Part shown: one piece after another, positions 45,522 through 53,178 of the stretch
Position numbering within the stretch: the stretch's first letter is position 1
How the letters are laid out: each line of letters begins with the position of its first letter
From: Gallionellales bacterium GWA2_54_124
Lineage (GTDB): Bacteria; Pseudomonadota; Gammaproteobacteria; Burkholderiales; Gallionellaceae
Length of the DNA stretch: 64,000 nucleotides
NCBI GenBank assembly: GCA_001801025.1
Contig: MGWO01000013.1
Span: 78,476 to 142,475 of the forward strand
Direction: 5' to 3'
Position numbers and translations under genes: made by a program
The notes under the pieces: model-generated
What the model was told of the DNA's origin: nothing
Database searches by the model: none
Seen by the model: only the letters and a program-made list of their open reading frames with translations

Positions 45522-45549
45522 TTTATAGAAAGCTGACTACAACTGCAAA
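45522..45549 (-). promoter_or_regulatory. Possible promoter of the Cyc2-like gene
   Basis: On the minus strand TATAAA (45522-45527) follows TTTGCA (45544-45549) with 16 bases between. The spacing is slightly short and the -35 is weak. Confidence 0.4.
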
Positions 45550-45564
45550 ATTTTATCTTCACAC

Positions 45565-45582
45565 TGTTGTTTTTTTGCAACA
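45565..45582. promoter_or_regulatory. Candidate operator TGTTG-N8-CAACA, copy 1 (Cyc2-like gene)
   Basis: TGTTG, then seven T and a G, then CAACA, extended by AAG. It lies about 110 bases upstream of the Cyc2-like start, just upstream of the possible -35. The same motif with the same spacing occurs upstream of the porin at 48007-48024. Confidence 0.55.
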
Positions 45583-45630
45583 AGGATAGAAAAACAGGAT
45601 TGGGAATTAAGGACTGAGGACTGATACCGC

Positions 45631-45699
45631 AATGCCGCAGGGGCATTCTCCATGAAATATAGGCGCACTTCGTGCTTTTATTTCATGTGAAGGGCATTC
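45631..45699. repeat. Palindromic intergenic repeat (ATGAAATA type)
   Basis: CATGAAATA (45651-45659) is mirrored by TATTTCATG (45679-45687), with an inner GCAC-TTC-GTGC hairpin. It is flanked by direct copies of GGGCATTC at 45641-45648 and 45692-45699, and a small AATGCC/GGCATT hairpin precedes it. No coding frame is supported. Only one copy is in the window. Confidence 0.65.
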
Positions 45700-45772
45700 C
45701 CACGAAACTACGGAGCTGAAGCGCCTGTTTCTGAATAAAGGAGTGAGGAACGGAGAAAAAATCAAAAGCATA

Positions 45773-45938
45773 TTCACGCGGAGGCGCGGAGAACGCGGAG
45801 AAAAACAAAAAACCAACTTAAGCACGAAGCAGAGGCTTACAACAAACTGTAAGCTGTGCTTAAAATTCCATTAAAACCAATTCGTTTTTATATTTAATTT
45901 GATTTTGATTTTCGTTTTTCTCCGCGCTCTCCGCGTGA
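45773..45938. repeat. Interspersed repeat with CGCGGAG-type inverted arms, copy B
   Basis: Left arm at 45773-45803 starts TTCACGCGGAGGCGCGGAGA and runs into ACGCGGAGAAAA; right arm at 45915-45938 is TTTTTCTCCGCG, CTCTCCGCGTGA. Between them lies a nested hairpin: TTAAGCAC and GCTTAC on the left match GTAAGC and GTGCTTAA on the right. The spacer is otherwise AT-rich. The arms match copy A at 42084-42275; the interiors do not obviously match. It lies between the Cyc2-like gene and coq7 in a 510-base gap without genes. Confidence 0.8.
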
Positions 45939-45968
45939 GGCGGTTTTAACAGTTTGCCACTTTCTGCT

Positions 45969-46595
45969 TTATATTCTGTATGCCGCACTCGTCATGACTT
46001 TACCGTTCAGCTTCATCAGCATCCGCACAGGTTTAGGCAAGGGCGCGCCGCCCAACTCGACCGCCATATCGGCGTGACCGATTTCATCCGTGTACATCTG
46101 CGCCACAATCGCACGGCTTTTTTCGTCCTGCACCGGCAACTTTGCCAGATGGCTCTGCAAATGACTGCCCACCTGCTGTTCAGTTTCCGACAAGAATCCC
46201 AGATTCCATTTATCCCCGAGCAAGCCGGCAAAGGCGCCTATCGACAAGGATGCCGTGTACCAGAACGGATTGAGCACACTCAGATGTCCGCCCAATTCAT
46301 GCACGCGATGCGCCGTCCAGGCCAGATGTTCAGTTTCCTCCTCAGCCGCATGCTGTAATTTCTGCTGCACCAACGGTTCACGCGCGGTAAGTGCCTGCCC
46401 CTGATATAAAGCCTGCGCGCAAATTTCGCCGCTGTGATTCACCCGCATTAACGCTGCCGCCTGACTTTTTTCGGCATCCGACATCGACGCTTCGGCCACA
46501 TCCGCGTCGGGATAGGGCCTCACGCTGTGCGCCTGACTAAACAAGGTGCGCAACCCCTTGTCGAACTCAACGATAAAACGATCCAGATTTAACAT
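45969..46595 (-). CDS. coq7: 2-polyprenyl-3-methyl-6-methoxy-1,4-benzoquinone monooxygenase (Coq7)
   Basis: A 208-residue di-iron hydroxylase for the last ring hydroxylation of ubiquinone synthesis. The ferritin-like ligands are present: NHSGEICAQALYQGQ (Glu), EEETEHLAW (ExxH), and the second set ending DEIGHADMA (ExxH). The start at 46595 (MLNLDRFIVEFD) is the family N-terminus. Ubiquinone is the likely quinol for the act complex. It lies alone, with repeat-rich DNA downstream. Confidence 0.95.
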   Translation of the reverse strand: MLNLDRFIVEFDKGLRTLFSQAHSVRPYPDADVAEASMSDAEKSQAAALMRVNHSGEICAQALYQGQALTAREPLVQQKLQHAAEEETEHLAWTAHRVHELGGHLSVLNPFWYTASLSIGAFAGLLGDKWNLGFLSETEQQVGSHLQSHLAKLPVQDEKSRAIVAQMYTDEIGHADMAVELGGAPLPKPVRMLMKLNGKVMTSAAYRI

Positions 46596-46650
46596 GCCGC
46601 CCCCAAACTTTTCACGAGCATGCAATGTAGAGAATTAAAAACGTCGCGTC

Positions 46651-46682
46651 AAATAAAAACGGCCACCCGAGGGTGACCGTTA
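46651..46682 (-). terminator. Terminator of the porin gene
   Basis: On the minus strand AACGGTCACCC-TC-GGGTGGCCGTT, a stem with one mismatch, followed by TTTATTT after the stem's own T. Confidence 0.85.
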
Positions 46683-46720
46683 AGCTTCAGATCAGCAAGC
46701 GTCCTGATGGACGCGAGTGA

Positions 46721-47857
46721 TTAGAAAGTGTGAACCAGACCAGCGCCGAAGCCTGACAGCTTAGAACCAACACCGTTCAATGCAGCAGGAGCCGCGCCCG
46801 CTGCAGTTACAGCATTACCTGCACTCAGGTTATACATCGCACCTGAATCATTGGTCAGAGCAGAGTACATACCAAATACTTCTGTACGCTTAGACAAGGT
46901 GTAACCGTAGCGCAATGACAACTGCTTAGCACCCGTATTAACCACACCACCTAAGTTACCGGCTGAAACATAAGTCAAACCAAAGTTGTTAGCACCCATA
47001 GTGTACTTACCAGCCAATTCCCATGCAGAACGGGATGTTGAAACACCCGTAGCAGCAACAGAGCCGGACAATTTTTCATAAGTCAGACCAACCAGACCAT
47101 TGTCAAACTTGTATGCACCAACCAAACGACTACCATCGCTCTTGTCGCCAGCAGTTTTCACTGGTGTTGCAGCAGTCGATGTACCCAGCGCCAAATCTTT
47201 CACCGCTTCAAAACCATAAGCTGCGTAGAACATGTCATTTTCGTAAGTAGCTGACAATGAAACGCGAGAAGTGTTCGTACCGGTACCAGCAGCGTTAACA
47301 GACTTGAGATTATCTGTACCGTAAGCCAATTTACCTTGGAAGCCGCTCAAAACTGGCGTCCAGTATTGAACAGAGTTTGCCAAACGTGTATTGAAGTTAC
47401 CGTTTGTAGCACTTGTACGACCCAACACGTTCAGCGCAGAAGCGAATGTAGTATTGTCGAAAAGTTCAATTTTGTTGTGCGTAACTTTATATGGAGTATC
47501 CCAGTTACCCAAAAATGCGGTACCAAATCCGCCTGTCAAACCAACATTACTGTTACGTGTACCGCCACCAAAACCTGAACCACCAGTACCATCAACGTTG
47601 AATTGCGCTTCCAGTTGATAGATACCCTTCAGACCATCGCCCAAATCTTCAGTACCTTTGATACCAACGCGTGACGCATTGCTAACTACACGATTCAATG
47701 TGTTAGAAAATGGTGCTGCAGCCGTATTTACGTTGCTACTTGTAACGCTTTCAAAATCTGCATTCAACAAACCGTAGACGGTTACGTTGCTGGTGTCAGC
47801 AAATGCTGGCGCTGAGAAGGCTGCGGCAATAGCCAGAGCGATGATTTTCTTTTGCAT
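46721..47857 (-). CDS. Outer-membrane general porin
   Basis: A 378-residue trimeric-porin-type protein with signal peptide MQKKIIALAIAAAFSAPAFA. The mature start SNVTVYGLLNADFESV is the usual betaproteobacterial porin opening (VTLYGxxD). LKGIYQLEAQFNVDG and GTAFLGNWDTPYK are family segments, and the last residues GLVHTF end in Phe. It lets small solutes pass the outer membrane. It has its own terminator and a long leader with a promoter and an operator-like palindrome. Confidence 0.93.
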   Translation of the reverse strand: MQKKIIALAIAAAFSAPAFADTSNVTVYGLLNADFESVTSSNVNTAAAPFSNTLNRVVSNASRVGIKGTEDLGDGLKGIYQLEAQFNVDGTGGSGFGGGTRNSNVGLTGGFGTAFLGNWDTPYKVTHNKIELFDNTTFASALNVLGRTSATNGNFNTRLANSVQYWTPVLSGFQGKLAYGTDNLKSVNAAGTGTNTSRVSLSATYENDMFYAAYGFEAVKDLALGTSTAATPVKTAGDKSDGSRLVGAYKFDNGLVGLTYEKLSGSVAATGVSTSRSAWELAGKYTMGANNFGLTYVSAGNLGGVVNTGAKQLSLRYGYTLSKRTEVFGMYSALTNDSGAMYNLSAGNAVTAAGAAPAALNGVGSKLSGFGAGLVHTF

Positions 47858-47885
47858 AAAAACTCCTTAAATAGTGCGTTTTAAC

Positions 47886-47905
47886 CGGCAGCACATGCTA
47901 CCGGC
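47886..47905 (-). promoter_or_regulatory. Leader hairpin in the porin 5' region
   Basis: On the minus strand CCGG-T-AGCA-TG-TGCT-G-CCGG is a near-perfect palindrome about 30 bases before the ATG; it lies within the predicted leader and could influence mRNA stability or translation. Confidence 0.4.
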
Positions 47906-47942
47906 TGAATAGAAAGTCCGAACTCGCAAACTTCTGGAACGG

Positions 47943-47970
47943 ATTATGCCCAAAGAAAAAATGCCCGCAA
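47943..47970 (-). promoter_or_regulatory. Predicted promoter of the porin gene
   Basis: On the minus strand TTGCGG (47965-47970) and CATAAT (47943-47948) with 16 bases between them, giving a leader of roughly 80 bases. Confidence 0.55.
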
Positions 47971-48006
47971 CCCAATTCACGCATTTGTAACAAAAGTTTC
48001 ACAAAG

Positions 48007-48024
48007 TGTTGTTTTTTTACAACA
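48007..48024. promoter_or_regulatory. Candidate operator TGTTG-N8-CAACA, copy 2 (porin gene)
   Basis: TGTTG, seven T and an A, CAACA, extended by AAG, about 150 bases upstream of the porin start and close to the 3' end of trpC. It differs from copy 1 at one spacer base. Confidence 0.55.
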
Positions 48025-48029
48025 AGCGC

Positions 48030-48818
48030 TTACAAAAATACTTTTTCCAGCTCCGCACCCGGATTGTCCGCGCGCATAAACGCCTCACCGACCAGATAAC
48101 AGTCCACTTTATTCGCGCGCATCAGCGCCACATCACCAGCGCCCAAAATGCCGCTTTCGGTGACAACAATACGATCACTGCCGATAAAAGGCAAAAGATC
48201 GATCGTATTTTGCAGACTCACCTCAAAGGTGCGCAGATTGCGGTTATTCACCCCGATCAAAGGCGTCGCAAGTTGCAGTGCAGCGTCCAGCTCCTCACGA
48301 TTGTGCACTTCGACCAGCACCGCCATACCAAAGCGATGGGCCAGTGCCTCGAACGCCTGCATCGTTGCAAGATCCAGTGCCGCAGCGATCAGCAAGATCG
48401 CATCCGCCCCCATCGCACGCGCCTGATAGATCTGGTATTCATCGACGATAAAATCCTTGCGCAGCACAGGTAGATGGCATGCCGCACGCGCCTGCTGCAA
48501 ATACTCAGGACATCCCTGAAAAAACGGCGCATCGGTCAGCACCGACAGGCAGGCGGCCCCGTGCGCCTCATAGCTGGCCGCAATCTCCGCCGGATTAAAA
48601 TCCGCACGTAATACGCCTTTGCTGGGGCTGGCCTTTTTGATCTCGGCGATCACGGCCGACCTGCCCGCACCGATTTTTGCGCGTATTGCCGCCACGAAAT
48701 CTCGCGCAGGTGCGGCGTGTTCCGCCTCGCTGCGCAGCACATCTAACGGTTTGACAGCGCCTGCTGCTGCGACTTCCTGCACTTTCACAGCCAGAATTTT
48801 ATTCAATATGTCAGACAT
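48030..48818 (-). CDS. trpC: Indole-3-glycerol phosphate synthase
   Basis: A 262-residue TIM-barrel enzyme of tryptophan synthesis. Motifs are [16 protein letters not shown] (substrate-binding Lys and Pro-Ser), [26 protein letters not shown] (catalytic Lys), [14 protein letters not shown] and [12 protein letters not shown]. It is a single-function protein without the TrpF half. trpG and trpD are not in the window on either side; upstream is the divergent proA. Confidence 0.97.
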   Translation of the reverse strand: MSDILNKILAVKVQEVAAAGAVKPLDVLRSEAEHAAPARDFVAAIRAKIGAGRSAVIAEIKKASPSKGVLRADFNPAEIAASYEAHGAACLSVLTDAPFFQGCPEYLQQARAACHLPVLRKDFIVDEYQIYQARAMGADAILLIAAALDLATMQAFEALAHRFGMAVLVEVHNREELDAALQLATPLIGVNNRNLRTFEVSLQNTIDLLPFIGSDRIVVTESGILGAGDVALMRANKVDCYLVGEAFMRADNPGAELEKVFL

Positions 48819-48900
48819 TTTGCATTCCTATTAACATTCGTCGCATTTTAACATCAAGCTGAATGCTAAAATGCGCCACCCTTCCGGCATGAAAGACATT

Positions 48901-50160
48901 ATGGAAAATATTCAAGCATACATGCAGCAAGTGGGCATCGCAGCCCGCGCCGCATCCCGCACCCTAGCGCAGGCCGACACGTCGGCTAAAAACCGCGCAC
49001 TGGGCGAAATTGCCACGACCTTGCTTGCGCAATCCGCGCTCATCCTGACGGCCAATTCACGCGATGTCGCCGCCGCGCGCGCCGCGGGTCTGGATGAAGC
49101 GTCTATCGACCGCCTGACGCTGACGGAAAAGACGATCCGCTCGATGAGCGAGGGCTTGCTGCAAATCGCACAACTACCCGATCTGATCGGCGCGATTACC
49201 GATCTTAACTTCCGCCCCTCGGGCATCCAGGTCGGCAAAATGCGCGTGCCGCTGGGCGTCATCGGCATCATTTATGAGTCACGCCCCAATGTCACGGCGG
49301 ATGCAGCAGGCCTTTGCATCAAATCCGGTAACGCGGCGATTTTACGGGGCGGCTCGGAAGCGATCCATTCGAATCAGGCCATCGCAGCCTGCGTCCATGC
49401 GGGACTCAAAGCCGCAGGCCTGCCGGAAACTGCAGTCCAGGTCATCTCAACCACCGATCGGGCAGCTGTCGGCGAACTCATTACGATGAAGGAATATGTC
49501 GATGTGATCGTACCGCGCGGCGGCAAAAGCCTGATCGCACGCATTTCAGCCGATGCAAAAGTGCCTGTCATCAAACATCTGGATGGCATCTGTCACGTGT
49601 ACATCGACACCGATGCCGATTTAGTCAAGGCGATCCGCATTGCCGACAACGCCAAGACGCACCGCTATGGCGTATGCAATGCGATGGAAACTCTGCTGGT
49701 CGCAGAAGGGGTGGCGGCCCAAGTGTTGCCGCCGCTGTGCAAGCTCTATCTCGAGAAAGGCGTAGAATTGCGCGGCGATGCCGCATGCTGCGCGCTGGTG
49801 CCGCAAATGACGTTAGCGGTCGAAGAGGACTGGCACACTGAGTACCTCGCGCCGATTCTGAGTGTGAAGATCGTGGCCGGTATGGATGAAGCGATCAGTC
49901 ACATCGCAACTTACAGCTCACAGCACACCGACACCATCGTCACGGAAAATTACTCGCGCGCGATGCGGTTTTTGCGCGAGGTCGATTCAAGCTCGGTCAT
50001 GGTGAATGCATCCACCCGTTTTGCCGACGGATTTGAGTATGGACTGGGTGCTGAAATCGGCATTTCAACTGACAAGATACACGCACGCGGCCCGGTCGGC
50101 TTAGAAGGACTGACGTCGCAAAAATACATCGTATTAGGCAGCGGACAGATCCGCGTTTAA
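48901..50160 (+). CDS. proA: Gamma-glutamyl phosphate reductase
   Basis: A 419-residue enzyme of proline synthesis that reduces gamma-glutamyl phosphate with NADPH. It shows [22 protein letters not shown] (represented), [22 protein letters not shown] and the catalytic Cys in [10 protein letters not shown]. The start at 48901 ([12 protein letters not shown]) gives the normal length; frames opening at 48871 and 48889 lack better ribosome sites. proB is not adjacent. Confidence 0.96.
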   Translation: MENIQAYMQQVGIAARAASRTLAQADTSAKNRALGEIATTLLAQSALILTANSRDVAAARAAGLDEASIDRLTLTEKTIRSMSEGLLQIAQLPDLIGAITDLNFRPSGIQVGKMRVPLGVIGIIYESRPNVTADAAGLCIKSGNAAILRGGSEAIHSNQAIAACVHAGLKAAGLPETAVQVISTTDRAAVGELITMKEYVDVIVPRGGKSLIARISADAKVPVIKHLDGICHVYIDTDADLVKAIRIADNAKTHRYGVCNAMETLLVAEGVAAQVLPPLCKLYLEKGVELRGDAACCALVPQMTLAVEEDWHTEYLAPILSVKIVAGMDEAISHIATYSSQHTDTIVTENYSRAMRFLREVDSSSVMVNASTRFADGFEYGLGAEIGISTDKIHARGPVGLEGLTSQKYIVLGSGQIRV

Positions 50161-50177
50161 CTTTTAGAGAGAACAAT

Positions 50178-51914
50178 ATGAGCCAGACCATCGAAGTAAA
50201 AGTACCGGACATCGGCGATTTCAAAGATATCGCCATCATCGAAGTCTCCGTTAAGACCGGAGATACCGTGACGGCGGAACAATCGCTGATTACGCTGGAA
50301 ACCGACAAGGCTGCCATGGAAGTACCTAGCCCTGCCGCCGGTATCGTCAAAGAATTAAAAGTCGAAGTGGGCGACAAGGTATCAAAAGGTTCGATGGTGC
50401 TGGTGCTCGAAGTCCCCGATTCCGGCATCAAGATTCAATATGACGCAGCCCCCAAACAAGAACCTGAACCAGCTAGAGCCACTAGCACCAATTCAGACTC
50501 GACAATACACGCCGAAGTCCTCGTGTTGGGCGCAGGCCCCGGCGGTTACACCGCTGCATTCCGCGCCGCCGATTTGGGCAAACAGGTTGTGATGATCGAA
50601 AAACACAGCAGCCTAGGCGGCGTGTGTCTGAATGTTGGCTGCATTCCGTCCAAGGCGCTGCTGCATGTCGCAAAAGTCATCTCTGAAGCCGAAGAAGTCA
50701 GTCATCACGGCGTCACTTTCGGCAAACCCGCCATCGACATCGATGCGATCCGCAACTGGAAAGAGAGCGTCGTCAACAAGCTGACCGGCGGTTTGAAGCA
50801 ACTGGCTAAGCAACGCAAGGTTCAGGTCGTACAAGGCGTGGCGAAATTCGTCTCCGCCAATTCGATTTCAGTTGCAACGCCTGAAGGCGAAAAGCTCATC
50901 ACCTTCGATCACGCGATCGTCGCAGCGGGCTCCTCGGTTGCACGCATTCCCGGTTTCCCTTACGACGATCCACGTATCATTGATTCGACCGGCGCACTGG
51001 CGCTTCAGGATGTACCGAAACGCCTGCTAATTTTGGGCGGCGGCATTATCGGCCTTGAAATGGCGACCGTCTATGACGCACTGGGTTCAAAGATTTCTGT
51101 CGTCGAACTGATGGATCAACTGATCCCCGGCGCCGACAAGGATATGGTCAAACCCCTGCACACCCGCATCGCCAAACGTTACGAGGCGATTTACCTGAAA
51201 ACTAAAGTCACCAAAATCGAATCCCTGCCCGAAGGCCTGCGCGTCACATTTGAAGGCGAACAAGCGCCCGAACCGCAACTGTACGACCGCGTACTGATGG
51301 CGGTCGGTCGCCGCCCCAATGGCCGTGAAATCGGTGCTGAAGCAGCAGGGCTGACGGTCAACGAACGCGGCTTTATCCCGGTTGATAAACAGCAGCGCAC
51401 CAATGTACCGCACATCTTTGCGATCGGCGACATCGTCGGCGACCCGATGCTGGCGCACAAGGCGGTACACGAAGGCAAAGTGGCGGCTGAAAATATCGCC
51501 GGACACAAAGCATATTTTGAACCGCTGACCATTCCATCGGTCGCCTACACCGACCCTGAGATCGCATGGATGGGTCTGACAGAAACGCAGGCGAAAGCAC
51601 AGGGCATTGCCTACGAAAAGGGCGCATTCCCGTGGGCCGCTTCCGGTCGCGCACTGTCAGTCGGGCGCGAAGAAGGCATGACCAAGGTGCTGCTCGATCC
51701 TGTGAGCCGCCGTATTCTGGGCGCTGGCATTGTCGGCGTGAACGCGGGCGAACTGATTGCGGAGGCCGTACTCGCGCTGGAAATGGGCGCAGATATGGAA
51801 GACATCGGTCTGACCATCCACCCGCACCCTACCTTGTCTGAGACACTCTGTTTTGCCGCAGAAATGGCCGAGGGCACCATCACCGATCTGCTGCCACCGC
51901 GCAAAAGGGGCTAA
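50178..51914 (+). CDS. lpdA: Dihydrolipoyl dehydrogenase with N-terminal lipoyl domain
   Basis: A 578-residue E3 component. Residues 1-80 are a lipoyl domain with the modified lysine at 44 ([11 protein letters not shown]); a short Pro/Glu/Thr linker follows. The flavoenzyme has the FAD motif [12 protein letters not shown] near 117, the redox disulfide Cys150/Cys155 ([13 protein letters not shown]), the NAD motif [12 protein letters not shown] and the active-site His in IHPHPTLSE near 547. Such lipoyl-E3 proteins serve pyruvate dehydrogenase in betaproteobacteria and are usually encoded after aceE-aceF; here the neighbours are proA and a DUF4197 gene. Confidence 0.95.
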   Translation: MSQTIEVKVPDIGDFKDIAIIEVSVKTGDTVTAEQSLITLETDKAAMEVPSPAAGIVKELKVEVGDKVSKGSMVLVLEVPDSGIKIQYDAAPKQEPEPARATSTNSDSTIHAEVLVLGAGPGGYTAAFRAADLGKQVVMIEKHSSLGGVCLNVGCIPSKALLHVAKVISEAEEVSHHGVTFGKPAIDIDAIRNWKESVVNKLTGGLKQLAKQRKVQVVQGVAKFVSANSISVATPEGEKLITFDHAIVAAGSSVARIPGFPYDDPRIIDSTGALALQDVPKRLLILGGGIIGLEMATVYDALGSKISVVELMDQLIPGADKDMVKPLHTRIAKRYEAIYLKTKVTKIESLPEGLRVTFEGEQAPEPQLYDRVLMAVGRRPNGREIGAEAAGLTVNERGFIPVDKQQRTNVPHIFAIGDIVGDPMLAHKAVHEGKVAAENIAGHKAYFEPLTIPSVAYTDPEIAWMGLTETQAKAQGIAYEKGAFPWAASGRALSVGREEGMTKVLLDPVSRRILGAGIVGVNAGELIAEAVLALEMGADMEDIGLTIHPHPTLSETLCFAAEMAEGTITDLLPPRKRG

Positions 51915-51916
51915 AC

Positions 51917-52687
51917 GTGAAATTACGTTACCTGCCGTTTATCACCTTTGCACTGCTGTGCTCTTCCGCTCAGGCGTTTGATCTGGGCGGACTCAAGGAC
52001 CAGCTTAAAGCAGCGCAAAATACGGCTCAACCGGCACCTGCGACGTCTGCCGCTAACCCGGCGGGCCTGACCGGCATCAGCAAAACCGATCAGGTGGGCA
52101 GTTTAAAACAGGCGCTGACTCAGGGCGCCGAAACCGCCGTTGCGAGCCTTGCCAAAGAGAACGGGTTTCTGGGCAACGACAAAGTGCGTATCCCGTTGCC
52201 GGCCAGCCTGCAAAAAGCCGACAGTTTGATGCGCACGCTCGGCATGGGTAAATATGCGGATGAGTTGACGACCTCAATGAACCGGGCAGCGGAAGCCGCC
52301 GTACCGGAAGCTAAAACCCTGCTGATCGGAGCCGTAAAAAGCATGACCGTTCAGGATGCAAAGGCCATCCTGATGGGCGGCAACGACTCTGCCACGCAAT
52401 ATTTCCGCAAGAACACTGAAGCTGCGCTGACGGGAAAATTCAAACCGATCGTCAACAAGTCGATGCAAAAAGTGAAGTTTGCTGAAAAATACGACCAGTT
52501 TGCAGGTCAGGGGGTAAAGCTGGGCGTGGTCGACCAGCAGGATGCAAAACTTGACGACTACATCACCCGCAAAGCCATGGACGGCCTGTTCCTGATGATC
52601 GCTGAACAGGAAAAAGCCATCCGCGCCAACCCGATGCAGGCCGCAGGCTCTCTGGCACAGAAAGTCTTTTCGGCAATCAAGTTCTAA
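51917..52687 (+). CDS. DUF4197 family exported protein
   Basis: A 256-residue protein with a signal peptide (MKLRYLPFITFALLCSSAQA, GTG start, 2 bases after lpdA). The mature chain is mostly helical and matches DUF4197: LKQALTQGAETAVASLAKENGFLGNDKVRIPLP, SFMxxMNRAAE-like TTSMNRAAEAAVPEAK, and KAMDGLFLMIAEQEKAIR. Periplasmic location is predicted; no function is known for the family. Confidence 0.85.
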   Translation: MKLRYLPFITFALLCSSAQAFDLGGLKDQLKAAQNTAQPAPATSAANPAGLTGISKTDQVGSLKQALTQGAETAVASLAKENGFLGNDKVRIPLPASLQKADSLMRTLGMGKYADELTTSMNRAAEAAVPEAKTLLIGAVKSMTVQDAKAILMGGNDSATQYFRKNTEAALTGKFKPIVNKSMQKVKFAEKYDQFAGQGVKLGVVDQQDAKLDDYITRKAMDGLFLMIAEQEKAIRANPMQAAGSLAQKVFSAIKF

Positions 52688-52750
52688 TACACCTCCGGAT
52701 TCCCGCCCCGACAAACCTGTTTGAGGATTGGCTGCGACGGGAGTAACGCA

Positions 52751-53140
52751 ATGACTGAAACCGCCAGCCTGCTCTCCCTCTTTGCCAGCAGTTTTTTAGG
52801 CGCAACGCTGCTGCCCGGCGGCTCGGAAGCTGTGCTGTTCGCCGTCCTCAAAGCCTATCCGGACTCGTTGTGGACAGCGCTTTTAATCGCGACATTCGGC
52901 AATACGCTGGGCGGGATGGTGAGTTATTTGATGGGCTGGCTGCTGCCACAGACCCAGCAACTCAAACACGTCGATAAGGTACGCCGCTTTGGCACGCCGG
53001 TTTTACTGCTGGCGTGGTTACCCCTGTTAGGCGATGCATTGTGTCTTGCGTCCGGCTGGCTGCGCCTGTGCTGGTGGCAGGCGGCATTGTTCATGGCAAT
53101 CGGAAAATTCGCAAGATACTGGGTGATCGCACAGATATAG
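52751..53140 (+). CDS. yqaA: YqaA-family inner-membrane protein
   Basis: A 129-residue small DedA-like protein with three to four hydrophobic segments. It shows FLGATLLPGGSEAVLFAVL at the start, ATFGNTLGGMVSYLMGWLLP in the middle and WLPLLGDALCLASGWLRL near the end, all typical of YqaA. Role unknown; DedA relatives help membrane homeostasis. The start at 52751 (MTETASLL) follows GGGAGTAAC. Its end is convergent with the M17 gene. Confidence 0.87.
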   Translation: MTETASLLSLFASSFLGATLLPGGSEAVLFAVLKAYPDSLWTALLIATFGNTLGGMVSYLMGWLLPQTQQLKHVDKVRRFGTPVLLLAWLPLLGDALCLASGWLRLCWWQAALFMAIGKFARYWVIAQI

Positions 53141-53141
53141 A

Positions 53142-53178
53142 GAGTAGAAAGTGAGAAAACACTCACCACTTACTACTC
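53142..53178. repeat. Inverted repeat overlapping the M17 gene stop
   Basis: GAGTAG-A-AAGTG pairs with CACTT-A-CTACTC across a 13-base loop. The right arm covers the last codons and stop of the M17 peptidase gene (its C-terminal VSSKW). It may act as a terminator without a T-run. Confidence 0.5.

Noticed and set aside
45459..45968. Short open frames in the gap upstream of the Cyc2-like gene
   Set aside because: They run through inverted repeats, lack ribosome sites and have low-complexity translations.
48001..48029. TGTTG-T7-CAACA hairpin as a terminator for trpC or the porin
   Set aside because: The T-run is in the loop and not after the stem, and the same motif occurs upstream of another gene, so an operator is more likely.
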